A DNA stretch of 64,000 nt from Climacium dendroides (GCA_950106755.1 OX467088.1:19514001-19578000); one strand, 5' to 3'; positions 12,088-25,130 are shown, counted from the first letter of the stretch. Program-made: numbers and translations. The notes: generated by a model not told the origin, from the sequence alone.

Positions 12088-12257
12088 AATCACCCACCTA
12101 AGAGCTGAAACTGAATTTTGGAGAGGCGAAGCCTCTTGAAATAAATTTCAGCAAATTTTCCTAGATAGACAAGTAGATTTGGCATCTAATCCAAGTAATT
12201 TCATATTTTTTGGAGCTTTGTGGAATTAGTTATGAAATTTTGAAGTTGAAATTGGCA
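12088..12257 (+). repeat. Dispersed repeat abutting the satellite array, copy 1
   Basis: It matches 40787-40950 in the same orientation: CACCCA(C/T)(C/T)TAAGAGCTGAAACT, then a GAGGxGAA word, then GAAGTTGAAAT near the end, with about 25-30% divergence. Here it runs straight into the first satellite monomer. The other copy is inside the CACTA element and has no satellite next to it. Confidence 0.6.
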
Positions 12258-15136
12258 ACTACTTTTACTTTGTTCATTGAATTTGAATCAAAATAAAAAG
12301 TGGTTAAAGTGTATTGTGGTGTGCCTGAGTAGGCCTCAACTACACCTCAATACACTTCAATGACTTTTATTTGTTTCATTGAATTTGAATCAAAATCAAA
12401 AGTAAAAAGTGTATTGAGATGTGTCAAAGTAGACCTCAAGCATACCTCAATACGCTTCAACCACTTTTACTTTGTTCATTAAATTTGAATCAAAATAAAA
12501 AATAACAAGTGTGTTGAGGTGTGGTTGAGTAGACCTCAAGCACACCTCAATACACTTCCACCACTTTTACTTTGTTCATTAAATTTGAATTAGAATAAAA
12601 AATAAAAAGTGTATTGAGGTGTGTCTAACGAGACCTCAAGCGCACCTCAAGGCACTTCAACCACTTTACTTCGTTCATTGAATTTGAATCAAAATAAAAA
12701 ATAAAAAATCTCTTGAGGTGTGTTAGAGTAGACGTCAAGCATACCTCAATACAGTTCAACTACTTTACCTTGTTTATTGATGTTGAATCAAAATAAAAAG
12801 TGTTTGAAGTGTATCGAGGGGTGCCTCAATAAAATGCAAACATACCTCAATACAGTTCTACCACTTAAACACGGTTCATTGAATTTGAATCCAAATAAGA
12901 AATATAAAGTGTACTAAGGTATAGTAGAGTACACCACAAGCACACCTCAACACACTTCAACCACTTTTACTTTGTTTATTAAATTTAATGTAAGATAATA
13001 AATAAAAAGTGTGTTGAATTGCATCCGAGAAGACCTCAAGCACACCTCAACACACTTCAACCACTTTTTCCTTGTTCATCAAATTTGAATTTGAATAAAA
13101 AGTAACAAGTGTCGAGGTGTGTCTGAGGAAATCTCAAGCAAACCTCAACGCACTTCAACCACTTTTACTTTGTTCATTGAATTTGAATTAAAATAAAAAA
13201 GTAACAAGCGTATTGAGGTGTGTCTAAGGAGACCTCAATCACACTTGAAGGTACTTCAACCACTTTTACTTTGTTCATTGAATTTGAACTAGAATAAAAA
13301 AAGTAACAAGTATGTTGAGGTGTGTCCAACGAGACCTCAAGCACAACTCAAGGCACTTCAACCACTTTTATTTTGTTCATTGAATTTGAATTAGAATAAA
13401 AAAGTAATAGGTTTGTTGAGGTGCGTCTGATGAGACCTCAAGCACCTCAAGGCACGTCAACCAGTTTTACTTTGATCATAGGATTTCTATTAGAATAAAA
13501 AAGTATCAAGTGTATTGAGGTTTGTCTGAGGAGACCTCAAGCACACCTCAAGGAACTTACTTCAACTTCCTTTATTTTGTTCATTGATTCTCAATTAGAA
13601 TAAAAATGTAGCAAGTGTATTGAGGTGTGTCTGAGGAGACCTTAAGCACACTTCAAGGCACTTCAACCACATTTAATTTGTTCATTGGATTTCTACTAAG
13701 TAAAAAAATAACAAGTCTGATGAGGTGTGTCTGAGGAGACCTCAATCACACCTTAAGGCACTTCAACCATTTTCACTTTGTTCATTGAATTTGAATTAGA
13801 ATAAAAAAGTAACAAGTGTGTTGAGGTGTCTCCAATGAGACCTCAAGCATAACTCAAGGCACTTCAACCACTTTTATTTTGTTCATTGAATTAGAATTAG
13901 AATAGAAAAGTAACAAGTTTGTTGAGGAGTGTCTGAGGGGGCCTCAAACAAACCTCAACAAACTCCAACCACCTTTATTTTGTTCATTGAATTTAATGCA
14001 GAATAAAAAATAAGAAGTGTTTTGAGTTGTTTCCGAAAAGACCTCAAGTATACCTCAACACACTTCAACCACTTTTACTTTGTACACTGAATTTGAATTA
14101 AAATAAAAAGTAACAAGTGTGTTGCGTTGTGTCTGAGGAGACCTCAAGCACATCTCAAGGTACCTCAACCATTTCTACTTTGTTCATTGGATTTGAATTA
14201 GACTAAAAAATAACAAGTATGTTGTATTGTGACTGAAGTGACCTCAAACCCACCTCAATCCACTTCAACTAGTTTTACATTAATCATTGAATTCGAATTA
14301 GAATAAAAGACAAAATAAAAAGTAACAAGTGTGTTGAGTTGTTTCTGAAAAGACCTCAAGCACGCCTCAATACACTTCAACCACTTTCACTTTGTTCATT
14401 AAATTTGAATTAAAATAAAAAAGTAACAAGTGTATTGAGGTGTGTCTGAGGAGACCTCAAGCACACCTAAAGGCACTTCGATAACTTTTACTTTGTTCAT
14501 TAATTTTGAATTAAAATAAAAAAGTAATAAGTGTGTTGAGGTTTGTTTGAGGAAGGCACTTCAACCACTTTTACTTTAATCATTGAGTTTCATTTAGGAT
14601 AAAAAAAGTAGCAAGAGTGTTGAAGTGTGTTTGAGGAGACCTCAAGTACACTTCAAGGCACTTCAACCAGTTTTACTCTGTTCATTGGATTTCTACTAGA
14701 ATAAAAAAGTAACAAGTCTGATGAGGTGTACTTGAGGAGACCTCAAGCACACCTCAAGGCACTTCAACCACTTTTACTTTGTTCATTGATTTTGAATAAG
14801 AATAAAAAAGTGACATGTGTTTAGAGGTGTGTCAAAGGAGATCTCCAGCACACCTCAAGGCACTTCAACCACTTTTACTCTGTTCATTGGATTTCTATTA
14901 GAAGAAAAAAGTAACAAGTCTAATGATGGGTGTCTGAGGAGACCTCAAGCACACCTCAAAGCACTTCAACCACTTTTACTTTGTTCATTGGAATTAAACT
15001 AAAATAAAAAAATCCAACTATATTGTGTGGTTTCTGAAAGAGACCTAAAACACACCTCAAGATACTTGAAGCACTTCTACTCTGTTCCTTGGATTTTTAT
15101 AAGAATAAAAAAGTAACAAGTGTTTTGAGTTGTGTC
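12258..15136 (+). repeat. Satellite block A, ~100-bp monomers, forward
   Basis: About 28 monomers of 97-102 bp. Each contains CTTCAACCACTTTTACTTTG, TTCATTGAATTTGAATTAGA, AGTAACAAGTGTGTTGAGG and GAGGAGACCTCAAGCACAC. The second half forms a stem: TTGAGGTGTGTCTGAGG pairs with CCTCAAGCACACCTCAA at 15 of 17 positions with loop AGA. Divergence between monomers is moderate. Block A ends where orientation flips at about 15137. Confidence 0.95.
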
Positions 15137-17438
15137 TTGTACCTTTTTATTCTAATTCAAAATCAATGGACAAAGTAAAAGTGGTTGAAGTTTCTTGAGG
15201 TGTTCTTAAGGTCTCCTGAGATACACCTCATCAGACTTGTTACTTTTTTACTTAGTAGAAATCTAATGAACAGAGTAAAAGTGGTTGAAGTGCCTTTAAG
15301 TGTGCTTGAGGTCTCCTCTGACACACTTCAATACATTTGCTACTTTTTTATTCTAATTTAGAATCAATGAAAAAGTAAAAGTGGTTGAAGTGCCTTGAGG
15401 TGGGCTTTACATGTCCTCAGATACAACTCAAGACACTTCTTACTTTTTTATTATAATTTGAAATTAATGAACAAAATAAAAGTGCTTGAAGTGCCTTGTG
15501 GTGATGTTGAGGTCTTTTGAGGTACACCTCACCAAACTTATTGCTTTTTTATTCTAGTAGAAATCCAATGAACAAAGTAAAAGTAGTTGAAGTGCCTTGA
15601 GGTGTGCTTGAGGCCCCCTCCCACACACCTTAGTATATTTGTTATTTTTTTATTCTAATTTAAAATCAATGAACAAAGTAAAATTGGTTGAAGTTCCTTC
15701 AGGTGTGATTGAGGTCTCCTCAGACACACCTCAACACACTCGTTATTTTTTTTATTCTAATTCATATTCAATGATTAATGTAGAAGTGGTTGAAGTGGAT
15801 TGAGGTAGCCTTGAGGTCACTTTAGACACACCTCAACACACTTGTTACTTTTTATTCTAATTCAAATTCAATGAACAAAGTAAAAGTGGTTGAAGTAGGT
15901 TGAGGTGTGCTTGAGGTCTCCTCAGACACATCTCAACACACTTGTTACTTTTTATTCTAATTGAAATTCAATGAACAAAGTAAAAGTGATTGAATTGCTT
16001 TGAGGTGTACTTTACATGTCCTCAAACACCACTCAAGACAATTCTTACTTTTTTATTCTAATTCAAAATCAATGAACAAAGTAAAAGTAGTTGAAGTGCC
16101 TTGAGGTGTTCTTGAGGTCTCCTCAGATATACCTCATCAAACCTGTTACATTTTTATTCTACTAGAAATCCAATGAACAAAGTAAAAGTAATTGAAGTGC
16201 CTTGACGTCGTGTGTTTGAGGTCTCCTTAGACACACCTCAACACACTTGGTACTTATTTATTCTAAATCAAATTCAATGAACAAACTAAAAGTGGTTGAA
16301 GTGCCTTAAGGTGTGCTTGAAATCTCCTCAAACACACCTCAACACACATGTAACTATTTTATTCTAATTCAAAATCAATGAACAAAGTAAAAGTGCTTGA
16401 AGTCCCTTGAGGTGTACTTGTTATCTCCTCAGACACAACTCAAGACACTTGTTACTTTTTTATTCGAATTCAAATTCAATGAACAAAATAACAATGCTTA
16501 AAGTGCCTTGAGGTGTGCATGTGGTTTCCTCAGACACACCTCAACACACTTGTTATTTTTTTATTCTAATTCATATTCAATGATTAATGTAGAATTGGTT
16601 GAAGTGGATTGAGGTGGCTTTGTGGTCACTTCAGACACACTACAACACACTTGTTACTTCTTATTCTAATTTGAATTCAATGAACAAAGTAAGAATGGTT
16701 GAGGTGCCTTGAGGTCTCCTCAAACACAACTCAACATACTTATTAGTTTTTATTCCAATTTCAATTCAATGAACAAAGTAAAAGTTGTTGAAGTGCCTTG
16801 AGGTGTGCTTGAGGTCCCTTCCCACACCTCAATACATTTGTTATTTTTTGATTCTAATAGAAATCCAATGAGCAAAGTAAAAGTGGTTGAAGTGCCTTGA
16901 GGTGTGCTTGAGGTGTCCTCAAACACCCCTCAACAAATGTGTTACTCTTTTCTTCTAATAGAAATCCAATGAATAGAGTAAAAGTGGTTGAAGTGCCTTG
17001 AGGTGTGCTGGAGTTCTCCTTTGACACACCTCAACACACATGTTACTTTTCTTATTCTAATTCAAAATCAATGAACAAACGAAAAGTGATTGAAGTGCCT
17101 TGAGGTGTACTTGAAATCTCCTCATGCACACCTCAACACTAACTTGTATGTTTTTATTTCAATTCAAAATCAATGGACAAAGTAAAAGTGGTTGAAGTGT
17201 TTTGAGGAATTCGTGAGGTCTCCTCAGACACACTACATTAGACTTGTTATTTTTTTACTTAGTAGAAATCCAATGAACAAACTAAAAGTGGTTGAAGTGG
17301 CTTGAGGTGTGCTTGAGGTTTCCTCAGACACACCTCAATATATTTGGTACTTTTTTATTCTAATTCAAAATCAATAAACAAAGTAAAAGTGGTTGAAGTG
17401 CCTTGAGGTGTACTTGTCATCTCCACTGATGTAACTCA
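15137..17438 (-). repeat. Satellite block B, same monomer in inverted orientation
   Basis: About 23 monomers read as the complement of block A: AAGTAAAAGTGGTTGAAG, CTTGAGGTGTGCTTGAGGT, CTCCTCAGACACACCTCAA, CACTTGTTACTTTTTTATTC. Divergence and AGACC-type core match block A better than block C, so A and B come from one subfamily in opposite orientations. Switch points are at about 15130-15140 (TGTGTCTTGTACCTTTTT) and about 17435-17445. Confidence 0.95.
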
Positions 17439-18780
17439 AGACTGTCAGAGGAAACATCAAGCCCCCTTCTATAGACTTCAACTCCTTTTACAAAATTCAG
17501 TGAGATTAAAGAAGAATAAAAAATAACAAGTGTATTGAAATTTGTCTCAAGAGGCCTTAGAACTCCCCTCCATACACTTCAAGCACTTTAACATTATTCA
17601 TTGAAATTAAACAAAAATAAAAAATAACAAGTGTGTTGAGGTGTGTATGAGGAGACCTCAAGCATCCCCCCCCCTTCAATCACTTTTACATTATTCACTG
17701 AAATTAAACAAAAATAAAAAATAACAAGTGTCTTGAGGTGTGTCGGAGGAAACATCAAGCCCCTTCTATAGACTTCAAGCACTTTTACATTATTCACCGA
17801 AATTAAACAAGAATTTAAAGTAACAAGTGTGTTGAGGTGTGTGTGTGAGGAAACATCAAGCCCCCTTCTATAGACTTCAACCACTTTTACATTATTCATT
17901 GAAATTAAACAAGAATAAAAAAAAATAAGTGTGTTGAGGTGTATATGAGGAAACATCAAGCCCACTTCTATAGACTTCAACCACTTTTACATTATTCACT
18001 GAAATTAAACAAGAATTAAAAATAACAAGTGTCTTGAGGTGTGTTGGAGGAAACATCAAGCCCTCTTCTATAGACTTCAAGCACTTTTACATTATTCCCT
18101 GAAATTAAACAAGAATAAAAAATAACAAGTGTGTTGAAGTGTGACTGAGGAGACCTCAAGCACCCCTCGACACTCTTCAATTACTTTTACATTATTCACT
18201 GAAATTAAACAAGAATAAAAAATAAGAAGTGTCTTGAGGTGTGTCGGAGGAAACATCAAGTGCGCTTCTATAGACTTCAACCACTTTTACATTATTCACT
18301 GAAATTAAACAAGAATAAAAACTAACAAGTGTCTCGAGGTGTGTCTAAAGAGACCTCAAGCACCCCTCCACACACTTCAACCACTTTTATATTATTCACT
18401 GAAAATAAGCCAAAATCAAAAGTAACAAGTGTATTGAGGTGTGTCTGAGGAAACATCAAGCCCCATTCTATAGACTTCAAACACTTTTACATTGTTCACT
18501 GAAACTAAACAAGAATGAAAAATAACAAGTGTGTTGAGGTGTGTCGGAGGAAACATCAAGCCTACTTCTATAGACTTCAACTCCTTTTACAAAATTCACT
18601 GAAATTAAACAAGAATAAAAAATAAGAAGTGTGTTGAGGTGCGTCTAAGGATACCTCGAGCCCTACTCCACACAATTCAACCACTTTTACATTATTCACT
18701 GAAATTAAACAAGAATAAAAAGTAATAGCTGTGTTGAGGTGTATATGAGGAAACATCAAGCCCACTTCTGTAGACTTCAA

Positions 18781-20080
18781 CCACTTTTACATTATTCACT
18801 GAAATTAAACAAGAATAAAAAATAACAAGTGTGTTGAGATTTGTCTCAAGAGGCCTCACAACTCCCCTCTATACACTTCAAGCACTTTAACATTATTTAT
18901 TGAAATTAAACAAGAAAAAAACAAAACAAGTGTGTTGAAGTGTGTTTGAGGAAACATCAAGCCTCCTCCAGACGCTTCAACCACTTTTACATTATTCATT
19001 GAAAATAAACAAGAATAAAAAATAACAAGTGTCTTGAGGTGAGTCTAAGGAGACCTGAAACTCCGTTCTATAGACTGCAAGACCTTTTACATTATTCATT
19101 GCAATTAAACAAGAATAAAAAGTAACAAGTGTGTTGAGGTGTGTGTGCGGAAACATCAAGCCCCATTCTATAGACTTCAACTACTTTTACATTATTCACT
19201 AAAATTAAACAAGAATTAAAAATAACAAGTGTATTGAGGTGTATCGGAGGAAACAACAAGCCCACTTCTATAGACTTCAAGCACTTTTACATTATTCACT
19301 GAAATTAAGCAAAAATAAAAAATAACAAGTGCGTTGAGGTGTGTGTGACGAAACATCAAGTCCCATTCTATAGACTTCAAGCACTTTTACATTATTCACT
19401 AAAATTAAACAAGAATTAAAAATAACAAGTGTATTGAGGTGTGTCTGAGGAAACATCAAGCCCCCTTCTATAGACTTCAACCACTTTTACATTATTCACT
19501 GAAATTAAACAAGAATAAAAAATAACAAGTGTGTTGAGATTTGTCTCAAGAGGCCTCACAACTCCCCTCTATACACTTCAAGCACTTTAACATTATTTAT
19601 TGAAATTAAACAAGAAAAAAACAAAACAAGTGTGTTGAAGTGTGTTTGAGGAAACATCAAGCTTCCTCCAGACGCTTCAACCACTTTTATATTATTCATT
19701 GAAAATAAACAAGAATAAAAAATAACAAGTGTCTTGAGGTGAGTCTAAGGAGACCTGAAACTCCGTTCTATAGACTTCAAGACCTTTTACATTATTCACT
19801 GCAATTAAACAAAAATTAAAAGTAACAAGTGTGTTGAGGTGTGTCAGAGGAAACATCAAACCCCCTTCTATAGACTTCGATCACTTTTACATTATTCACT
19901 GCAATTGAACAAGAATTTAAAGTAACAAGTATGTTGAGGTGTGTGTGCGGAAACATCAAGCCCCATTCTATAGACTTCAAGCACTTTTACATTATTCACT
20001 AAAATTAAACAAGAATTAAAAATAACAAGTGTATTGAGGTGTGTCTGAGGAAACATCAAGCCCCCTTCTATAGACTTCAA
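18781..20080 (+). repeat. Higher-order duplication in satellite block C
   Basis: 18781-19095 and 19481-19795 are nearly identical multi-monomer segments, 700 bp apart. Both include the rare variant TTTGTCTCAAGAGGCCTCA and a following GAAAAAAACAAAACAAG monomer. A relative of the rare variant is also at 17540, 1300 bp before 18840. A second register of 600 bp links 19381-19480 with 19981-20080. These distances are whole monomer multiples, as expected from unequal exchange. Confidence 0.8.
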
Positions 20081-21837
20081 GCAGTTTTACATTATTCACT
20101 GAAATTAAACAAGAATAACAAGTAATAACTGACTTGAGGTGTGTCTGAGGAAACATCAAGCCTCCTTCTGTAGACTTCAACCACTCTAACGTTATTCACT
20201 GAAATTAAACAAGAATATAAAGTAAGAAGTGTATTGAGGTGTGTCTGAGGAAACATCAAGCCCCTTTCTATAGACTTTAACCACTTTTACATTATTGACT
20301 GAAATTAAACAAGAATCAAAAGTAACAAGTTTGTTCAGGTGTGTCTTAGGAGACCTCAATCACCCCTCCACATTCTTCAACCACTTTTACATTATTCACT
20401 GAAATTAAACAAAAATAAAAAATAACAAGTGTATTGAGGTGTGTGTCAGGAAACATGAAGTCCCCTTCTATAGACGTCAAGGACTTTTACATTATTCCCT
20501 GAAATTAAACAAGAATAGAAAATAGCAAGTGTGTTGAGGTGTGTGTGAGGAAACATCAAGCCCCATTCTATAGACTTCAATCACTTTTACATTATTCACT
20601 GGGATTAAACAAGAATATAAAGTAATAAGTGTGTTGAAGTGTGTCTGAGGAAACATCAAGCCTCCTTCTATAGACTTCAACCACTTTTAAATTATTCACT
20701 CAAATTAAACAAGAGTGAAAAGTAGCAAGTGTGTTGAGGTGTGTCTGAGGAAACATCAAGCCCCATTCTATAGACTTTAACCACTATTACATTATTGACC
20801 GAAATTAAACAAGAATAAAAAGTAATAAGTGTATTGAGGTGTGTGTCAGGAAACATGAAGTCCCCTTCTATAGACGTCAAGGACTTTTACATTATTCCCT
20901 GAAATTAAACAGGAATAGAAAATAGCAAGTGTATTGAGGTGTGTGTGAGGAAACATCAAGCCTCCTTCTATAGACTTGAACCACTTTTACATTATTTCCT
21001 GATATTAAACAGGAATAGAAAATAGCAAGTGTGTTGAGGTGTGTGTTTGGAAACATCAAGACCCCTTCTCTAGACTTCAACCACTTTTACATTATTCACT
21101 GAAATTAAACAAAAATAAAAACTGACAAGTGTGTTGAGGTGTGTCTGAGGAAACATCAAGCCCCCTTCTATAGACTTCAAACACTTTTACATTATTGACA
21201 GAAATTAAACAAGAATAAAAAATAATAAGTGTGTTGAGGTGTGTATCAGGAAACATGAAGCCACCTTCTATAGACCTCAAGGACTTTTACATTATTCCCT
21301 GAAATTAAAAAAGAATAAAAAATAGCAAGTGTGTTGAGGTGTGTGTGAAGAAACATCAAGCCTCATTCTATAGACTTCAACCACTTTTACATTATTCACT
21401 GGGATTAAACAAGAATATAAGTAATTAGTGTGTTGAGGTGTGTCTGAGGAAACATCAAGCCTCTTTCTATAGACTTCAAGCACTTTTACATTATTCACTG
21501 AAATTAAACAAGATTATAAAGGAATAACTGTCTTGAACCGTGTTTGAGGAAACATCAAGCCCACTTCTATAGTCATCTACCACTTTAACATTATTCACTG
21601 AAATTAAACAAGAATAAAAACTAATAAGTGTCTTGAGGTGTATATGAAGAAACATCAAGCCCCCTTCTATAGACTGCAACCACTTTAAATTTATTCACTG
21701 AAATTAAAAAAGAATAAAAAGTAATAAGTGTGTTGAGGTGTGTGTGAAGAAACACCAAGCCCACTTCTATAGACTTCGACTACTTTTACATTATTCACTT
21801 AAATTAAACAAAATTAAAAAGTCACAAGTCTATTGAG

Positions 21838-23874
21838 GTGTATCTGAGGAGACCTCAAGCTCCCCTGTAGACACTTCAACCACTTTTACATTATTCACTG
21901 AAACTAAACAAGAATAGAAAGTAATAAGTGTGTTGAGGTGTGTGTGAGGAGACCTCAAGCTCCCCTGTAGACACTTCAACCACTTTTACATTATTCACTG
22001 AAACTAAACAAGAATAAAAAGTAACAAGTGTATTGAGGTGGGGCCTAGGAAACATCAAGCCCCCTCCTATAGACTTCAATCACTTTTACATTATTCTCTG
22101 AAACTAAACAAGAATAAAAAGTAACAAGTGTGTTGAGGTGTGTCTAAGGAAACATCAATCCCCCTTCTATAGACTTGAACCACTCTAACATTATTCACTG
22201 AAATTAAACAAGAATATAAAGTAACAAGTGTGTTGAGGTGTGTGTTTGAAAACATCAAGACCCCTTCTGTAGACTTCAACCACTTTTACATTATTCACTA
22301 AAATTAAACAAGAATATAAAGTAACAAGTGTGTTGAGGTGTCTGAGGAAACATCAAACCATTTTCTATAGACTTCAAGCACTTTTACATTATTCACTGAA
22401 AGTAAACAAGAATAAACAGTAACAACTGTGTTGAAGTGTGTCTGAGGAAACATCAAGCCTCCTTCTATAGAGTTCAACCACTGTAATATTATTCACTGAA
22501 ATTAAATAAGAATATAAAGTAACAAGTGTGTTGAGGTGCGTGTTTGGAAACATCAAGACCCCTTCTCTAAACTTCAACCACTTTTACATTATTCACTGAA
22601 ATTAAACAAGAATATAAAATAGCAAGTGTAATGAGGTGTGACTGAGGAAACATCAAGCCCCTTTCTATAGACTTCAAGCACTTTTACATTATTCACTGAA
22701 ATTAAACAAGAATAAAAAGTAATAAGTGTGTTGAGGTGTATATGAAGAAACATCAAGCCTCCTTCTATAGATTTCAACCACTTTTACATTATTCACTGAA
22801 ATTAAACAAGAATAAAAAGTAATAACAGTGTTGAGGTGTGTGTGAGAAAACACCAAGCCCGCTTCCATAGACTTTGACCACTTTTACATTATTCACTAAA
22901 ATTAAAGAAGATTAAAAAGTCACAAGTGTATTGAATTGTGTCTGAGGAGACCTCAAGCTCCCTTGTAGACTCTTCAACCACTTTTACATTATTCACTGAA
23001 ACTAAACCAGAATAAAATGTAACAAGTGTATTGAGAGGTGTGTGGAAAAACATCAAGCCCACTTTTATGTACTTGAAGCACTTTTACATTATTCACTGAA
23101 ATTAAACAAGAATAAAAAGTAGTAAGTGTATTGAGGTGTGTGTGAGGAAACACCAAGCCCCCTTCTATAGACTTCAACCACTTTTACATTATTCATTGGG
23201 ATTAAACAAGAATATAAAGTAATAAGTGTGTTGAGGTGTGTCTCAGGAAACATCAAGCCCACTTCTATAGACTTCAACTACTTTTACATTATTCACTGGG
23301 ATTAAACGAGAAGAAAAAGTAAGAAGTGTATTGAGGTGAGGCTGAGGAAACATAAAGCCCACTTCTGTAGACGTCAAGCACTTTTACATTATTCACTGAA
23401 AATAAGCAAGAATGAAAAGTAACAAGTGTGTTGAGGTGTGAGGAAACATCAAGCCCACTTCTATAGAGTTCATGCACTTTAACATTATTCACTGAAATTA
23501 AATACGAATATAAAGTAATAATTGTGTCGAGGTGTGTGTGAGGAAACACCAAGCCCACTTCTATAGACTTCAACCACTTTTACATTATTCACTGAAATTA
23601 AACAAAATTAAAAAGTCACAAGTCTATTGAGGTGTATCTGAGGAGACCTCAAGCTCCCCTGTAGACACTTCAACCACTTTTACATTATTCACTGAAACTA
23701 AACAAGAATAGAAAGTAATAAGTGTGTTGAGGTGTGTGTGAGGAGACCTCAAGCTCCCCTGTAGACACTTCAACCACTTTTACATTATTCACTGAAACTA
23801 AACAAGAATAAAAAGTAACAAGTGTATTGAGGTGTGGCTTAGGAAACATCAAGCCCCCTCCTATAGACTTCATG
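21838..23874 (+). repeat. Second higher-order duplication in block C (~1.79 kb apart)
   Basis: 21838-22080 and 23632-23874 share two consecutive AAGCTCCCCTGTAGACACTT monomers followed by a GGCxTAGGAAACATCAAGC monomer. The segments are nearly identical and offset by 1794 bp, or 18 monomers minus a few bases. This shows segmental amplification inside the array. Confidence 0.8.
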
Positions 23875-24758
23875 CACTTTCACATTATTCACTGAAATTA
23901 AACAAGAATATAAAATAGCAAGTGTAATGAGGTGTGACTGAGGAAACATCAAGCCCCCTTCTATAGACTTCAAGCACTTTTATATTATTCACTGAAAATA
24001 AGCAAGAATAAAAATTAACAAGTGTATTCAGGTGTATGTGAGGAAACATCAAGCCCACTTCTATAGACTTCATACACTTTTACATTATTCACTGAAATTT
24101 AACAAGAATGAAAAGTAACAAGTGTATTGAAGTGTATCTGAGGAAACATCAAGCCCCCTCCTATAGACTTCATACACTTTTACATTATTCACTGAAAATA
24201 AACAAAAATATAAAGTAATAAGTGTGTTGAAGTGTGTGTGAGGAAACACCAAGCCCACTTCTATAGACTTTGACTACTTTTACATTATTCACTGATATTA
24301 AACAAGAATAAAAACTAATAAGTATGTTGAGGTGTATATGAAGAAACATCAAGCCCCCTTCTATAGACTTCAACCACTTTTACATTATTCACTGAAATTA
24401 AACAAGAATAAAAAGTAACAAGTGTGTTGAGGTGTGTATGAGGAGACCTCAAGCTCCCTTGTAGACACTTCAACCACTTTTACATTATTCACTAAAATTA
24501 AACATGAATAAAAAGTAACATGTGTGTTGAGGTGTGTCTGAGGAGACCTCAAGCCCCCTTTACATACTTCAACCACTTTTACATTATTCATTGAAATTAA
24601 ACAAGAATAAAAAGAAAAAAGTGTGTTGAGGTGTGTGTGAGGAGACCTCAAGCACCCCTACAAACACTTCAACTACTTTTACATTATTCACTGAAATTAA
24701 ACAAGAATAAAAAGTAATAAGAGTGTTGAGGTTTGTCTGAGGAGACCTCAAGCTCCCC

Positions 24759-24761
24759 TGT
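24759..24761. repeat. Left target-site duplication (TGT) of the CACTA element
   Basis: The sequence AGCTCCCCTGT is directly followed by CACTA. TGT recurs at 48076-48078 right after the element's other end. Three-base duplications are the rule for CACTA elements. Joined flanks read AGCTCCCCTGTAGACACTTC, which is an existing satellite monomer. Confidence 0.9.
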
Positions 24762-25130
24762 CACTAGAAGAAATTCTCGTCCCAAGTATTGTTTTAGGGG
24801 ACGAGAAAGTACGTTTTTTGAGACAGAGTGTACATCCACTGCAATGTCACCCAAAATCCGTTCCTATTGACGAGCGAAAAATATAGCAAAATTTGAAAAA
24901 CAACCCATGCATTGTAGATGTTTGTTTCAAAACATACCTTCTGGAGGCTTCTATGAAGCGCCATGTGGATGCCATTTGACATCCACATCAGTAGTGACTC
25001 GGCGGGCCATGCCACGTCAGACTTTTTTCTGCCCGAACTCAAACTTCAGTTTCCGTGAGGTGGCAGCTGAGTTGTCATGTCGACTCAACATAGTTTTTTT
25101 GTCGACTGGCACTGTCGACGCCGTTCTGGT
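24762..25130 (+). promoter_or_regulatory. Left terminal and subterminal region of the CACTA element
   Basis: It begins with the terminal repeat CACTAGAAGAAA. A subterminal inverted pair follows (TTCTCGTCCC at 24772-24781 and GGGGACGAGAA at about 24797-24807), then another GACGAG at about 24870. Three GTCGAC palindromes cluster at 25079, 25101 and 25114. CACTA elements use clustered short subterminal motifs as binding sites for their TNPA protein, so these are candidates. Confidence 0.55.

Larger units (their letters stand above)
17439..24761 (+). repeat. Satellite block C, forward, near-exact 100-bp period
   Basis: About 73 monomers. The consensus differs from block A: TTTTACATTATTCACTGAAA, TTAAACAAGAATAAAAA, and GAGGAAACATCAAGCCCCC followed by TTCTATAGACTTCAA. 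From about 17590 to 21400 monomers stay in exact 100-bp register. Small net losses begin near 21420. The last ~350 bp carry the GAGGAGACCTCAAGCxCCCC variant that also makes up block D. The block is cut at 24761 by the CACTA element. Confidence 0.95.

Noticed and set aside
17594..24651. Dozens of minus-strand ORFs of 62 codons repeating every 100 or 200 bp (also 48101-52077)
   Set aside because: They follow the satellite period, and 100 is not a multiple of three, so the frame shifts at each monomer. They have no independent start context. They are by-products of the repeat.
12258..24761. CRISPR-like regular repeat array
   Set aside because: The whole ~100-bp unit is repeated with no unique spacers, in a plant nuclear context with introns and CACTA elements.
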